From assembly GCA_947095535.1 (NCBI GenBank), contig OX352772.1, forward strand, positions 228,276,491 through 228,340,490: a DNA stretch of 64,000 nt. The letters are read 5' to 3'. The notes beneath the pieces were generated by a model, which did no database searches, was not told the DNA's origin, and saw only the letters and a list, made by a program, of their open reading frames with translations. The position numbers and the translations under genes were made by a program. This DNA comes from Poecilobothrus nobilitatus (taxonomy: Eukaryota > Arthropoda > Insecta > Diptera > Dolichopodidae). Below, piece by piece: positions 12,116-24,109 of this stretch. Each line of letters starts with the position of its first letter. Position 1 is the stretch's first letter.

Positions 12116-12722
12116 ATTTAAAAAATTTATAAACTGGAATGGCATTTCGGTACCAATATATTTATTGCAAGTGATCAGAAATTTTATTAATTTAATATTA
12201 AATGTAGGTACAAAAAAATTTTTTTTAAGTAGATTAAATATTAACTATTGTCGCCATCACTAGAAATTTGAGGAAATGTCACCAAGCACTCGACATTTGA
12301 ACGGATTGATTTTTCTTTTCTACAGAAGGTGAAATCTTCAACAGACACAAAGAAAACCTAACAAATTCAATATGAACCGCTGTAAAAAAAAGTGATCCTC
12401 CAAAGTAATTCAAAATTCATAGGTACATAATTAAAATTTACCGTACATAATCATATAAATAATAATGTGCTTTTGAACAACAATTAAACATATTTTTTCA
12501 TTCATTAAAAATATTAAAATGTTTATATCAGGTTTTTAAAAATATTTTATGACATCAATAATACAAATGTAATGTGTTTTCCGGTTTTTCTATTATACAA
12601 AGCTCTCGGTCTCGCTTAGTCGCTTTAATTTAAAAATTATGTTACCAAAATAATTTATATAAATATATCTACCTACCTAATTTAAAAACAAGTAAAAAGA
12701 AATAAATGTAACAGTAAGTCAA
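12116..12722 (+). repeat. B1 unit tail
   Basis: Non-coding tail shared with B2 (55,620-55,934 plus 59,606-59,918, interrupted there by the LOA-like element). It includes the markers 'ctctcggtctcgcttagtc' and 'atctacctacctaattt'. It partly matches the A tails. No gene seen. Confidence 0.7.
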
Positions 12723-13098
12723 CAAGTAAATGTAACAGTAAGTCGATGCAACCGACTTATTAATACCCTACACCTGAATAATTCGAATTAAATTTAAAAT
12801 GCATAAGTTTTTTGTCAGCTGCTTGAACTTCTTCTCTTTTCTGTTTTATTCAACTAGAATTTCAGGAACGTAAAAGAGGCATCCTCTTGGGATATGCTTG
12901 ACACTCTTGTAAAAAATTTCAAGTTTCTATCTTTATTAATTTTGAAAATATGCTTGTTAGTCCTTGGGAGGCGTGTGTCAGTTACCTGAATTGCCACTCC
13001 AATTCATCAAATCCATCTCAGGGACATAAAGACTTCTACTTTTGTTGGTTTTGAAGATGTGCTCGTTTGCTCTTGTGCTCTATCGGATACGGTGTAAA
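12723..13098 (+). mobile_element. Short Helentron-associated (HINE/DINE-like) element copy
   Basis: Begins with the same end as the large elements at 24,311 and 50,997: 'caagtaaatgtaacag', then a small hairpin (aagtcg ... cgactt) and 'taccctacacc'. It carries only the first unit of the central repeat and ends at 'ggtgtaaaaacc'. It is a deleted, non-autonomous copy. The same short form is at 59,919-60,320 in unit B2, so it predates the A-B duplication. Confidence 0.65.
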
Positions 13099-13175
13099 AA
13101 CCGAAAGAAACAATTTAAATTTATTTTTTCGATACAATATAATATATAATAATATGTACATACAAAATTTTAAAA

Positions 13176-16071
13176 AACGAGGAAGAGTGCAGTAGAGTAG
13201 ACTGTGTCAACTCTGGGATACCCGTATGAACGTAATATATCCTGTTTCTATAAAACTTGATCATCTTTTAAAAACATTCAGAGTTTTAGTACCGAACTAC
13301 AGAGATATATTTATGTAAATTGTGGAGTTGTATGATAGCTACCCGAATCTATTGCGCCTAGCTTCATTAAGTTCCAAGAAATGCAAAAAGCCTGAACCGG
13401 CTGCTTTAGACCATTCAAATTTTACAAAAGTTTTTGGCATGCAACTCTACACTTTTTCACTAAATTTCAGATAGCTAGCTTCAATAGACACTGAGTTATT
13501 TTCATTTAAAAAGAGAAGTTGTATGGCAACTATCCGAACCTGTCATAACATCACAACAAAATTTTACAGTAGTTGTTGCTATAAAACTCGATCATCATTT
13601 GCAAAATTTCAGATTCCTAGATTGAATAGACACTGGGTTATTTCCATTTAAAGAAAGAAGTTGTATGGCAGCTACTCGAACCCGGCGGCCGAAAATGCTG
13701 GAGTTAAATAGCAAAACTAACAATTTTGTAAAAGTGACGTAAAAAAAATTTCAGCCTCCTAACTCCTTTATTTTTTGAGTTATCGTGCGGACGGACACTG
13801 AGTTATTTTCATTTAAAAAGAGAAGTTGTATGGCAGCAACCCGAACCCGTCGCACCACCACAACCAAATTTTGCAGAAGTTGTTGCCATAAAACTTGATC
13901 ATCATTCGCAAAATTGCAGATACCTAGATTGAACAGACACTGGGTTATTTCCATTTAAAGAAAGACGTTGTCTGGCAGCTACTCGAACCCGGCGGCCGAA
14001 AATGCTGGAGTTAAATAGCAAAACTAACAATTTTACAAAAGTAACGTAAAAAAATTTTCAGCCTCCTAGCTCCTCTATTTTTTGAGTTATAGTGCGGACG
14101 GACACTGAGTTATTTTGATTTAAAAAGAGAAGTTGTATGGCAGCTACCCGAACCCGTCGCACCACCACAACCAAATTTTGCAGAAGTTGTTGCCATAAAA
14201 CTTGATCATCATTCGCAAAATTGCAGATACCTAGATTGAACAGACACTGGGTTATTTACATTTAAAGAAAGACGTTGTCTGGCAGCTACTCGAACCCGGC
14301 GGCCGAAAATGCTGGAGTTAAATAGCAAAAATAACAATTTTACAAAAGTAACGTAAAAAAATTTTCAGCCTCCTAGCTCCTCTATTTTTTAAGTTATAGT
14401 GCGGACGGACACTGAGTTATTTTGATTTAAAAAGAGAAGTTGTATGGCAGCTACCCGAACCCGTCGCACCACCACAACCAAATTTTGCAGAAGTTGTTGC
14501 CATAAAACTTGATCATCATTCGCAAAATTTCAGATACCTCGATTGAACAGACACTGGGTTATTTCTATTTAAAGAAAGACGTTGTATGGCAGCTACCCGA
14601 ACCCGGGGACAGAAAATGCTGGAGTTAAATAGCAAAACTAACAATTTTACAAAAGTGACGTAAAAAAATTTTCAGCCTCCTAGCTCCTCTATTTTTTCAG
14701 TTATCGTGCGGACGGACACTGAGTTCTTTTCATTTAAAAAGAGATTTTGTATGGCAGCTACCCGAACCCGTCGCACCAGCACAACCAAATTTTGTAGAAG
14801 TTGTTGCCATAAAACTTGATCATCATTTGCAAGATTTCAGACGCCTAGCTTTATTAACTTCCAAGAGGTGCAAGAAGCCTGAACCGGCTGCTCTAGACCA
14901 ACCAAATTTTACAAAAGTTGTTGGCATATAAATCGACACTTCTTTACTAAATTTCAGATTCCTAGCTTCAATAAACACTGAGTTATTCTCATTTAACCGG
15001 ATAAGTTGTATGGCAGCTACCCGAACTCGCCGCACCACCACAACCAAATTTTACAAAAGTTGTTGCCATAAAATTTGATCATCATTTGCAAAATTTCAGA
15101 AACCTAGCTTGAATAGATACTGAGTTATTTCTATATAAAGATAGAAGTTGTATGGCAGCTACTCGAACCCGCCGACCGAAAATGTTGGATTTAAATAGCA
15201 TAAAATTGTAAAATTGTTAGTTTTGCTATTTAACTCCAGCATTTTCGGCCGCCGGGTTCGAGTAGCTGCCATACAACGTCTTTCTTTAAATGGAAATAAC
15301 CCAGTGTCTGTTCAATCTAGGTATCTGCAATTTTGCGAATGATGATCAAGTTTTATGGCAACAACTTCTGCAAAATTTGGTTGTGGTGGTGCGACGGGTT
15401 CGGGTTGCTGCCATACAACTTCTCTTTTTAAATGAAAATAACTCAGTGTCCGTCCGCATGATAACTCAAAAAATAAAGGAGTTAGAAGGCTGAAATTTTT
15501 TTTACGTCACTTTTACAAAATTGTTAGTTTTGCTATTTAATTCCAGCATTTTCGGCCGCCGGGTTCGAGTAGCTGCCATACAACTTCTTTCTTTAAATGG
15601 AAATAACCCAGTGTCTATTCAATCTAGGAATCTGAAATTTTGCAAATGATGATCGAGTTTTATAGCAACAACTACTGTAAAATTTTGTTGTGATGATATG
15701 ACAGGTTCGGATAGTTGCCATACAACTTCTCTTTTTAAATGAAAATAACTCAGTGTCTATTGAAGCTAGCTATCTGAAATTTAGTGAAAAAGTGTCGAGT
15801 TGCATGCCAAAAACTTTTGTAAAATTTGAATGGTCTAAAGCAGCCGGTTCAGGCTTTTTGCATTTCTTGGAACTTAATGAAGCTAGGCGCAATAGATTCG
15901 GGTAGCTATCATACAACTCCACAATTTACATAAATATATCTCTGTAGTTCGGTACTAAAACTCTGAATGTTTTTAAAAGATGATCAAGTTTTATAGAAAC
16001 AGGATATATTACGTTCATACGGGTATCCCAGAGTTGACACAGTCTACTCTACTGCACTCTTCCTCGTTTTT
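13176..16071. mobile_element. Foldback element: 0.86-kb inverted arms with 307-bp tandem repeats
   Basis: The left arm (13,176-about 14,035) is almost exactly the reverse complement of the right arm (about 15,213-16,071). The outer ends read 'aacgaggaagagtgcag' and its complement. Between and within the arms the left-orientation unit repeats with an exact 307-bp period (marker 'gagttattt' at 13,800, 14,107, 14,414 and 14,721). Each 307-bp unit is itself two related halves of about 150 bp, both carrying 'gttgtatggcagc'. No transposase ORF. The ORFs of 67 residues at 13,751-13,954 (minus) and 15,290-15,493 (plus) are mirror copies of repeat sequence, not genes. Confidence 0.9.
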
Positions 16072-16973
16072 CTTATAAATTATTATTGTTGGGATACATA
16101 ATATACTATATAATATAGTATGCACACACACAATTTTCCACAATTTTTTTTTTTTTAATATTCAAATGTAAATGAAAAAAGAAAAATTTAAAAAAGCAAT
16201 TAATAATATTGAATCCTTCAATTGTTTTTTATGACATAAGTTTGTTTGTATCCAAAATAATTAGATATAGATCAATTTCTATTATTTGGACATTTGGATA
16301 TTGAATATACGATACAGTACCGTAAAAAATAAAAATTTTTGTGAATATAGGCTATATATACAAAGAAAAATATGGTAAGAAATAAAAATTTTTGACATTT
16401 TTTTTTTTTAAACTTATTTTTTTTTTTTTTTACTTATTCAAAAGTAAATAGAAAAGAAAATTAAAAAAAGCAATTTCTAATATTGAATTCCTGACACAAG
16501 TTTGTGTATATCAAAAATAATTAGATAAAGACAGAAATAAATAGCTACATCAGATAAAGACAGAAATAAATAGCTACATCAAAGTTTAGTCGGCTCAACA
16601 ATACAGATAATAACAAAAATAAATATTTTTTCTTTACAATTCAATTTAGTTTCATGTAAGTCGGCTAATTTGTTGAACTGCAAAAGCAAATGAATTGCAT
16701 TTATATACGTTTCTAGTAAAAAAAAATTGAGCCGCAATCGACAATGTATGTATGCATGTTTTCACCTGAAATATCGCGATAATATAAAGAAAAAGCATGG
16801 TTACATGTAAAATAAGAAAAGCTTTCTTTTGGCTGTTATTTCAATAAAATTGATTAAGCAGGTTTTTGCAAATCGGTACCGAAAGTTTTCTATGGAAAAA
16901 AATAAGCCTATTAAATATATAGATTTTTCATTAGCATAAAAATAAAAATATTTCTAAATTAAATTAATTTTTT
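16072..16973 (+). repeat. A2 unit leader
   Basis: Second copy of the leader seen at 8510-9316, joined directly to the foldback's right end at 'cttcctcgttttt cttata'. It holds a small internal duplication at about 16,523-16,575 ('agataaagacagaaataaatagctacatc' region). No gene. Confidence 0.7.
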
Positions 16974-19900
16974 ATGGATTTAAGAATAAATAAATTAAAT
17001 TCCTTACTAAAAACTTTAAAAAAGAACCCAACTAGAACTTATTCTCAGACTTATATAGAGGAGAACGTAAAGAAATGAATGAAGTTTGGGTATTATGAAA
17101 AAAATATTAAAGAGATTTTCGGTTTGAATTAAATCTAAAACTAAAAGAAATAATTAGAGAAATAATATCGTATTTAAAATAAAAACATCAGAAACAATTA
17201 CGAATTTTAGCTATCAAAAATTATACCACAATTTGAAGGAAATATTGAAGATATATCAAATTTCCTAGGTTTAATTGATTTCTATTCAGAGACATTAAAA
17301 GATGCTGCTGAAAAAACTAAATTAATTAAATTTATATTAGCCCCTAAACTTTCAGATAAAGTTAAGAATAGGTTAATAACAGAAGAAGAAATCAATAAGA
17401 AAAATTTAATAAAATAATAATTACAAATTTTAAATCAAATAAAAATGCAGCGAAAGTGCAAATTGAATTGACAAATGCTACATAATGTAACAGAGGTATA
17501 AATGAACTTGCTACAAGCATAGAAACACTTATAGCTCAGTTAAATAAATACAAATATCGGAACAGAGAGATTCACATATAGGTATAATAATGCAACTCAA
17601 TGACCAATTGGGTCTAAATACGTTTAAAAATGGTCTGAATGCAGAAGCTGAATGAATTTAATGGTCTGAATGAATTTAGCAGCTAAACCAAAGAACTTCA
17701 ATGAGGCAATACAGCTAACAGCTGAGATGGACAATGACGTTTGATCGAGCAATGTCGTGCATTCCAGAACAAATAATTTTAGAGGTAAAAATAACTACCA
17801 AAATAACAGACGTAACAATAACTACAATAATAGAAATAATTTTAATAATAATAATAATTACAAAACAACGGAAATAGTAATTACAATAATATCAATAATA
17901 ACTATAATAATGATAATTATAGGTTTTCTAACAATAATCAGGGAAACTACAATGGCCCTAAGAAATCCGGCGCATGCCAACAACAAAGGAACATGCAAAG
18001 GAATACTCAAAACCAATTCAACAAAACATAATAAGCAGCATAAACAATGATAAAAGCTACACAATCATAATTAAAGTAAGAATAAAAAACAGATATGATT
18101 ATCTGACACTATTGATAGACACAGGACGTATAAAAACAACATAATAAACCAACAAATATCAGAACACGAAGTGTGCAAAATAAAAGGCATCACAGATAAA
18201 AACATTTATGACAGGGTCTAATAAATTTAGAACTAAAAATTGAAGAATATTAAACATAAATTTGACGTAATAGATGAAGAAATACACATAACTACAAACA
18301 GTATTTTAAGCAGAGATTTTCTATTTGATAACAAATGCAAAATAGATTATGAAACATGTACACTAATTATATCAATCAAGATGAAGATATAGTATTACCA
18401 ACGAGTAAAAATACTAGGACTCTACAAACATCATGGTACAACCTCGATCAGAAGCTATTATAAAAGTAGACATAAATATAAAAGAAGACAGCATAATTAT
18501 AGGCAAAGAAATGGTAAAAGGCGTTTTCATAGCAAATACAATTATTCCAGCAACAGGATTAAAACATGCAAACATTTAAAATACTAGGGATACACCAGTA
18601 ACTATAAAAACAACTGAAATAGAAGTTGAATCTTTAAGATATTATGAAATATTATCTTTTAAGAATAAGAATACTTCAAAAGCAAGATTTGTAAAAGTAA
18701 AGAAAGAAATAAATATAGATAGCTTGGATACAAAAGCAAAAATAACTATTTTAGACATATGTGAACAATTTCAAAATATTATTCATTTCGAGAACGAAAT
18801 GCTTACAAGAAACAATTTCTATGAGCAACGCGTTTCAACAATAGACAAGCCTCCAGTATATATTAAAAATTATAGAACACCAAATGTCTAACTGGAAGAA
18901 ATTGGGAAGCAAGTATCAAAACTAAGAGAAGATGACATAATTGAAAATTCTACTAGTTCGTACAACTCACCATTATTAATTGTTCCAAAAAAAAGTAAAA
19001 ATGGAGATTAGTTGTTGATTTGAGAGCTTTAGGTAAGAAAATTGTAGATGACGAATTTCCATTAACCAGATTAGATGATATATTGGACAAGCTAGGGAAA
19101 GCTAAATGTTTTTCAACACTGGATATGATAAGTTCTTCTCACCAAATTCCGTTTAATACGAAACCAAGGCAAATGACAACATTTTCTACAAATAAAGGAA
19201 TTTACCAATTTAAAAGATTACCATTTGGACTGAAAATATCAACCAGCGTATGTTATCCGTACAACTTGTGTTAGCAACTTTATTATCTATTAGTTTTCAG
19301 CGTATGTTATCTGTAGCACTAAGCAGTTTACAATAAATTGCATTTCTATATGTTAAATCTAAGAGATCACAATGCTAATCTAGTGAAGGTATTGGAATTC
19401 TTACAAGGATAGAATTTAAAACTTAATCCGTTAAAATGTAATTTTTTAAAACCAGAAGTTGTATATTTAGGGGACACCTTATAACTTCTGAAGGTATAAA
19501 AACAGATCCTAACGAATTTCAAACTATAAAAAATTACCAATAATGGAGGTAATAATCAACCAACCTTAACCAACTAACCAAATTTAATAGTTTTGGATGA
19601 TTTAATGATGAACGTTTATAATACGAAAGTATGTGAGCTTTTAACAAAACATCACATCATCGAAACTTATCGGTTATACTTATAACACAAAATATTTTTC
19701 ATTAAGGAAAAGTTTGCAGAGATATATCGTTGAATAGAAAATATTTGGACTTTTTAAAAATCCACTAAATTTTACGTTTAGTAAGACAAATATTAAAGAA
19801 TTCCAAAAGGTATATAATGAGACAACATCAGAACTACATAGCTATATTATTTTAGATCTGACACAAGGTATAAACGATTTATTTCGATTTAGAACTAATA

Positions 19901-20190
19901 TATTTGATGATAATAAAACAAAAAGTTGTGTGTGTTCTTGTACATTAGATCAACTAAAAAACAAAACATTATTCTAAAAAAATTAAACGTTTGATAACAA
20001 ATCAACATATACTGCATACTTTAAAAAATTCTAAAACTAAATAAAGTAGATAACACAATTTATAAACTTGAATGGCATTTCGGTATCCGATATATTTATT
20101 GCAAGCGATCAGAAATTTTTAAAATAATTTTATTAATTTAAGATTAAATGTAGGTACAAAAAAATTTTTTTTAAGTAGATTAAATATTAA
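16974..20190 (+). mobile_element. Chimeric repeat copy A2: gag-PR-RT plus ATPase fragment
   Basis: Gag starts at the conserved ATG at 16,974. The Asn/Arg-rich stretch is at 17,757-17,900, the LLIDTG protease motif at about 18,100, and RT from 18,720 (LDDILDKLGKAKCFSTLDM at 19,065-19,120) to a thumb ending near 19,535. ATPase sequence follows. The RT has lost the DIIAFG segment after YVK by a small deletion at about 19,353. Homology to the A1 copy stops at 20,190 where the 25-kb block begins and resumes at 45,471. Confidence 0.85.
19540..20045 (+). pseudogene. Polinton packaging-ATPase fragment, copy A2
   Basis: NNGGNNQP and then LIVLDDLMMNVYNTKVCEL (about 19,590-19,640) mark the Walker B region. 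TQNIFH, a FKNPR-like stretch with a deletion, TTSELHSYIILDLTQGIN and the Cys-rich tail follow. Frameshifts and stops throughout. The junction with the RT thumb (FQTIKNY) is in the same place as in the B copies. Confidence 0.85.
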
Positions 20191-20199
20191 TTATTTATT

Positions 20200-20466
20200 T
20201 ATTTATATTAATATTACATACATAAATGTAATGCAATATTATTAAACCATCGGCTACCAAGGCCATTATAGGTTTTTATACTATTATTAAATTATATACT
20301 GATATTATTTATTTTGTTTATATTATATACTATATATTTACATTATATTTGGTCGTAAGGGGAGTATGTATAAAGAAAAAACACTTACGACCTGTGCGGG
20401 GATTTAGACCACACTCCTCCGGTTAATACGCCATACGCCTACCCACTAGGCTACCGAAGCCCCAAA
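20200..20466 (-). mobile_element. tRNA-derived SINE-like element
   Basis: Reading the minus strand from 20,466, an A-box-like word TAGCCTAGTGG (20,443-20,453) and a B-box-like word GGTCTAAATCC (20,400-20,410) lie 33 bp apart, in the right order for an internal RNA polymerase III promoter. The body continues into AT-rich sequence. No complete tRNA cloverleaf is apparent, so this is read as a SINE head and not a tRNA gene. It sits exactly at the left edge of the 25-kb block. Confidence 0.55.
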
Positions 20467-20911
20467 ATGTTTTTCGATATTTACATTTTTTTTTCTTGAA
20501 ATTTCTTTACAATTTTACCTAATCGTAATAGGCATGTCTTAGGATATTTGATTGAGCTCTGAGTAAGTAAGTCCGTCCATTTATCATCTTTATCTTTTCT
20601 CAATGAATTGAATTGGATCAGTGTTGACTCAGCATAATTTCTCAAAAATTTTATATGATATTGAATTTCACGTCTATATTTCCTATTAAAATTTTTTTAA
20701 TTTTCAAGAAAAAATTTATTAAATACGACAATTGTTCTTGCAAACTCCATTGTATGTTTAAAACTAAAGAAAACTAATTAAGCCAGTAATTCAGAAATAA
20801 AATATGAAAATACTAAGAATTAACTAAATCTTCTCTGGGTAGGAATGCTAAAGGGCGTAGAAATCTATTAGGTGTTAGGTAAGTTTATGAATGTATTACG
20901 TTTAGGTTCTT
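20467..20911. other. Spacer without recognisable gene
   Basis: AT-rich sequence between the SINE-like element and the first viral-block ORF. I see nothing supportable. If the viral block had a terminal inverted repeat it should lie near here, but I could not find its partner. Confidence 0.35.
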
Positions 20912-21427
20912 ATGTTTAATTTTAAGATTAAAAAGTGTTATAAGACGGTAAGTTTAGCAACAGAAAAGATCAAAATGTTTTGGGCTGATAACATTTTATG
21001 TAGTTATAAATATTGTATTTGTGGCCGGAAATGGACTTCAATCAAGATAATTAATTGGAAAATATTTCATGATTGTTTGGAGATATATCTAACACCAGAA
21101 CGGGGAGAAAAGGCATGTGTTTTAAAAATTAGAAATGGTGAGTCAATAAATAATAAATTATTTTTATCTCCATTGGATTGGCAACATATTAAAATATAAG
21201 TATATGGCGGCGATATTTCCATTATTGGTACAATCAGACAATCATCAATCAAAAATCAAGTAACCAACAGTTTTAGAGGTGATTGTCCTTTTGCTGAAGA
21301 AGATGATTGGGAGTTGATTGAGAAAAATATTTCAAATGTATTATCAAAACATAAGAATAAAAGAATTTCAGAACATATTCAATCATTTTCCATGAAAACA
21401 AATGAATATGAAGAAAATCAAAATTAA
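20912..21427 (+). pseudogene. Unknown viral-block ORF, possibly PC4-like, one in-frame stop
   Basis: ATG at 20,912. The frame runs to a TAA at 21,197-21,199 and then stays open in the same frame to 21,427, so it was probably one protein of about 170 residues. Residues 45-95 (a Trp-rich strand, then GEKACVLKIRNG and LFLSPLDWQHI) loosely resemble the ssDNA-binding PC4 fold, whose last element is also a 'L-x-x-x-x-W' helix. That resemblance is weak. Its position beside an integrase suggests a Polinton gene, but I do not recognise it. Confidence 0.45.
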
Positions 21428-21699
21428 ATGAAAAAATCTATGATAAGGAAACGAATTGATGATGGAATTATATTTATATCATCAATAGAGAATACATATA
21501 ATGAAAAAAATAATAAATCAAAAATTGGGGATATGTTAACTAATTTAAGAAAATTACTTGAAAGTTTAAAAGAGGAGTATTTAGATTATTGGAAGCTTTT
21601 TCAGATGGAAGAGATCGTTATTTACCACTTTTTATGTATGTTTGTTCTATTATAAGTCAAGTAAAGTTTGTACATAAAAAAGAAATTTCGAGAAAATAA
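21428..21699 (+). pseudogene. Unknown small ORF with one frameshift
   Basis: Starts with an ATG directly after the stop of the preceding ORF. Lys/Asn/Glu-rich, likely helical (LTNLRKLLESLKEEYLDYWK). Around 21,600 a one-base shift moves the better frame so that it continues to a stop at 21,697-21,699. No family recognised. Confidence 0.35.
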
Positions 21700-21754
21700 A
21701 AAGTATACGTAATATATTTTTAGTTTCTAACAATCATTATTTCGTATACCTTTG

Positions 21755-22417
21755 ATGAAGACAGATCATATTTTTCATAAAACGATGATATCATATATCA
21801 TATTTATTTTCGGTTTGTTAATTATACAAACCAATTCATTCCCAATTCCTGATGTCAAGTTAGATGAATCAGCTTTTGGAAGCACTTATTTTAATATATT
21901 ACTTCCAAATAATGAAACCGTTAAAATAAATTTATCAGTTCAGCTTTTAAAACATTCAATTTCTCATGAACTAAACAAAGTGTCATCAATTAGTACAACT
22001 ATAACCACACCAATAACTACTTTCAAAGCAGATTATTTACGTGGAGATAAAGCTGATTTTGATCCTCAATATGTATCTATAGATGAAGCCATTGAAGCTT
22101 TTAGACAAAAACTGATATCAAAAGAACGTAATATAGGTGGAATAATAAATAGTGATTATGTGTTCTACAGACATTTTAAATTAGAATATGCTGCTGATAA
22201 AGAAATTCATGTCCGATATGCATATGATAGTAATTTCCAACAAAAATTTCTCAAAATTCAATGCTTCGAATACCGCGAAATTTTAGCAGATAGAATATCA
22301 GGTACTGGAGAGGTAGAATCAGTTCCACTTATGGATACAGCTTATAAATCTGAATACACAGTTCTAGATTTGCGATCAATAAAACAAAAGTCAACATATC
22401 AAATGGAAATTTCATAA
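21755..22417 (+). CDS. Secreted-looking protein of unknown function
   Basis: Intact frame of 220 residues from the ATG at 21,755. A second ATG at 21,785 would place the hydrophobic stretch ISYIIFIFGLLII right at the N-terminus, as in a signal peptide, with a plausible cleavage after TNS. There is no second membrane segment. The mature part is mixed alpha/beta in composition, has two N-glycosylation sequons (NET, NLS), one Thr-rich stretch and a single cysteine. I know no match in the standard Polinton gene set. It could be a captured host gene or a lineage-specific accessory. It lies convergent with the integrase. Confidence 0.55.
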   Translation: MKTDHIFHKTMISYIIFIFGLLIIQTNSFPIPDVKLDESAFGSTYFNILLPNNETVKINLSVQLLKHSISHELNKVSSISTTITTPITTFKADYLRGDKADFDPQYVSIDEAIEAFRQKLISKERNIGGIINSDYVFYRHFKLEYAADKEIHVRYAYDSNFQQKFLKIQCFEYREILADRISGTGEVESVPLMDTAYKSEYTVLDLRSIKQKSTYQMEIS

Positions 22418-22471
22418 TTTTTACAAATAAAATAAAATAATATATTATGTAATTGGATATTAATAATTTTT

Positions 22472-23386
22472 TTATAATACATCATTTTTATTTACCAATG
22501 AATTATGATTAGTAGAAAATCCTAACCACTTAACAAAAATTTTATCATCTTTAGTTTTAAGCATTTTTTCAATCAAGTATACATGTTTTTGATTAGCTTT
22601 TAATAGTTCATATATTCATAGAAGCCTCCTTGTATTGGTTGACCTTGATAATCTTCTAATAAATATGTTACAGGGTTGGTAATCTGAACTTTCTTGATTT
22701 TAAATATTTCAGTTGTCCAATTGGGTGTATAACCTTTTTCAAAAATATGTTTATATTTGCTTATTCGAACTGGATCATCAACTTTAAATTTAGCAAAAGG
22801 AGATGTTTTTATATGATTGTATACAGTTTTGAGTAAATCATTAGCATTATGTTTATTAACATCTGGGGGATTTTTCTTAATTGTTCGATGTTTAGTATTG
22901 TTTGACTAGTTCATCAATTATATTAATCCATTTGTAATTTCCGTTAATACAAAATTCTTTCCACATCTTTTCTTTTACAGTTCTATTAAAACGTTCTACA
23001 ATAGATGCTTTTAATATGCTATATGTTGAATAATGATTTATATGATATTTATCCATTAATTTTTGAAATATTTTATTAAAAAATTCTTTTCCATCGTCGG
23101 TTTGTAAATTTTGAGGTTGTCTTTTAGAATTTACAAAAATATTTTGCATTGCTTCTGTAACGTTCTCTGAAGTTTTTGTTTTTATGGGGATTACCCTTGC
23201 ATACTTAGAAAAGATATCAATGACAGTTAATAAAAATTTAAAACCTTTGTTCTCTTTAGCATATAAACCCATTTCTACTAAATCAGCTTGCCAAAGATCA
23301 TCAAATCCTTTTATTATAACTCTACGTCGTTTAAAATTTCTCCGTGCAGGCTTATGAAGCTCTTCAACAACCTCTCTTTTACTCAT
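22472..23386 (-). pseudogene. Polinton-type retroviral-like integrase with chromodomain, copy 1
   Basis: Integrase (DDE recombinase) of Maverick/Polinton elements, which inserts the linear viral genome. It starts with an ATG at 23,386 (MSKREVVEELHKPARRNF). The catalytic core has D in WQADL, D in LQTDDGKEF and E in SIVERFNRT, all present. Past about 22,905 a frameshift leads into the C-terminal part (VDDPVRISKYKHIFEKGY, then NWTTEIFKI). A second frameshift near 22,612 precedes a chromodomain-like end (VYLIEKMLKTK, FVKWLGFSTNHNS). Stop at 22,472-22,474. Chromodomain tails are known in Polinton integrases. Broken by at least two frameshifts. Confidence 0.9.
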
Positions 23387-23491
23387 TTTTAAATAAAATA
23401 AAATAAAATAAAATGTATGTAATTAATTATTATTTAACTAATTAGAAAATCTTTGATTGAAAATGATTTCCCGATGTTTACTATGTAGAAT

Positions 23492-23788
23492 CTAAGAAAT
23501 AATAATATCACTATTTTGAATTCTTTGATTAAATCTATAGCGATCCAGTGCTATAACTTCCCAATATTTTTGCCTAGCTAACTTATATGCTGTATTCCAT
23601 TTGTATAATATATGTATTTGAGGCTTTAACATAAATTTGACTCTCTTTTTTACTTTTATTTCATCATTATAATCATCTTCCTCATGGCTATCCTCAGATG
23701 AAATATCATTTTCCTTTTCTTCACTCTCATCAGGTGAATCTGAAGCATCAAGCCAATCAAATAAATCTACAACTTCATCCTTACTCAT
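23492..23788 (-). CDS. Acidic ORF associated with Polinton integrase
   Basis: Intact 98-residue frame upstream of the integrase in the same orientation. The first half is very acidic (DESEEKENDISSEDSHEEDD). The second half has a basic patch (KVKKRVKFMLKP) and then a Trp/Arg pattern (WNTAYKLARQKYWEVIALDRYRF) that I recall as a recurring signature in insect Polinton-encoded proteins. That recall should be checked. Function unknown. The acidic-basic layout could suit a nucleic-acid or integrase-binding partner, which is speculation. Confidence 0.55.
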   Translation of the reverse strand: MSKDEVVDLFDWLDASDSPDESEEKENDISSEDSHEEDDYNDEIKVKKRVKFMLKPQIHILYKWNTAYKLARQKYWEVIALDRYRFNQRIQNSDIIIS

Positions 23789-23914
23789 CTTGAAAATAAC
23801 TAATTAAAATTCACTCATTTATAAATAGAATAAATAAAACAAACAATAAATGTTCAAATTGTAAAATTTATATTATTTATTTTATATAATAGTTTACAAG
23901 TATTGTTACTTTTA

Positions 23915-24070
23915 TTATAACCTATTTTCTATTCTTTTATATAATTCCATTAGTTTGGTGCAGTGTAACATACATTGTTCTGCTGAATGGCATGGGCAAG
24001 TATCTGGAAAACTTTCAATATTATTTGATGTATAGGGGCATATATCCCAATGATATCCATACTCCTTCAT
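23915..24070 (-). CDS. Small Cys/His ORF, copy 1 (C-terminal part)
   Basis: A 51-residue frame from the ATG at 24,070, open further upstream without ATG. It contains CPY, then PDTCPCHSAEQCMLHC and ends LMELYKR. The second copy at 28,212-28,466 has the same pattern (CQWAYDN, PDTCECHKIEKYKIC, LIEWYKN), also just upstream of an integrase on the same strand. The shared C-x-C-H-x(5-6)-C arrangement suggests a small zinc-binding protein. Conservation in two diverged copies argues that it is a real gene. Confidence 0.55.
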   Translation of the reverse strand: MKEYGYHWDICPYTSNNIESFPDTCPCHSAEQCMLHCTKLMELYKRIENRL

Positions 24071-24109
24071 TTCAATTTGTAGCCCATTTGTATTTGTATG
24101 CTTTTGAGT

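Noticed and set aside
13751..15493. Identical 67-residue ORFs on opposite strands in the foldback
   Set aside because: They are the same repeat read in each inverted arm, not a conserved gene.
20345..20466. A tRNA gene on the minus strand
   Set aside because: Box-like words are present but no acceptor, anticodon or T stems can be paired convincingly; better read as a SINE head.
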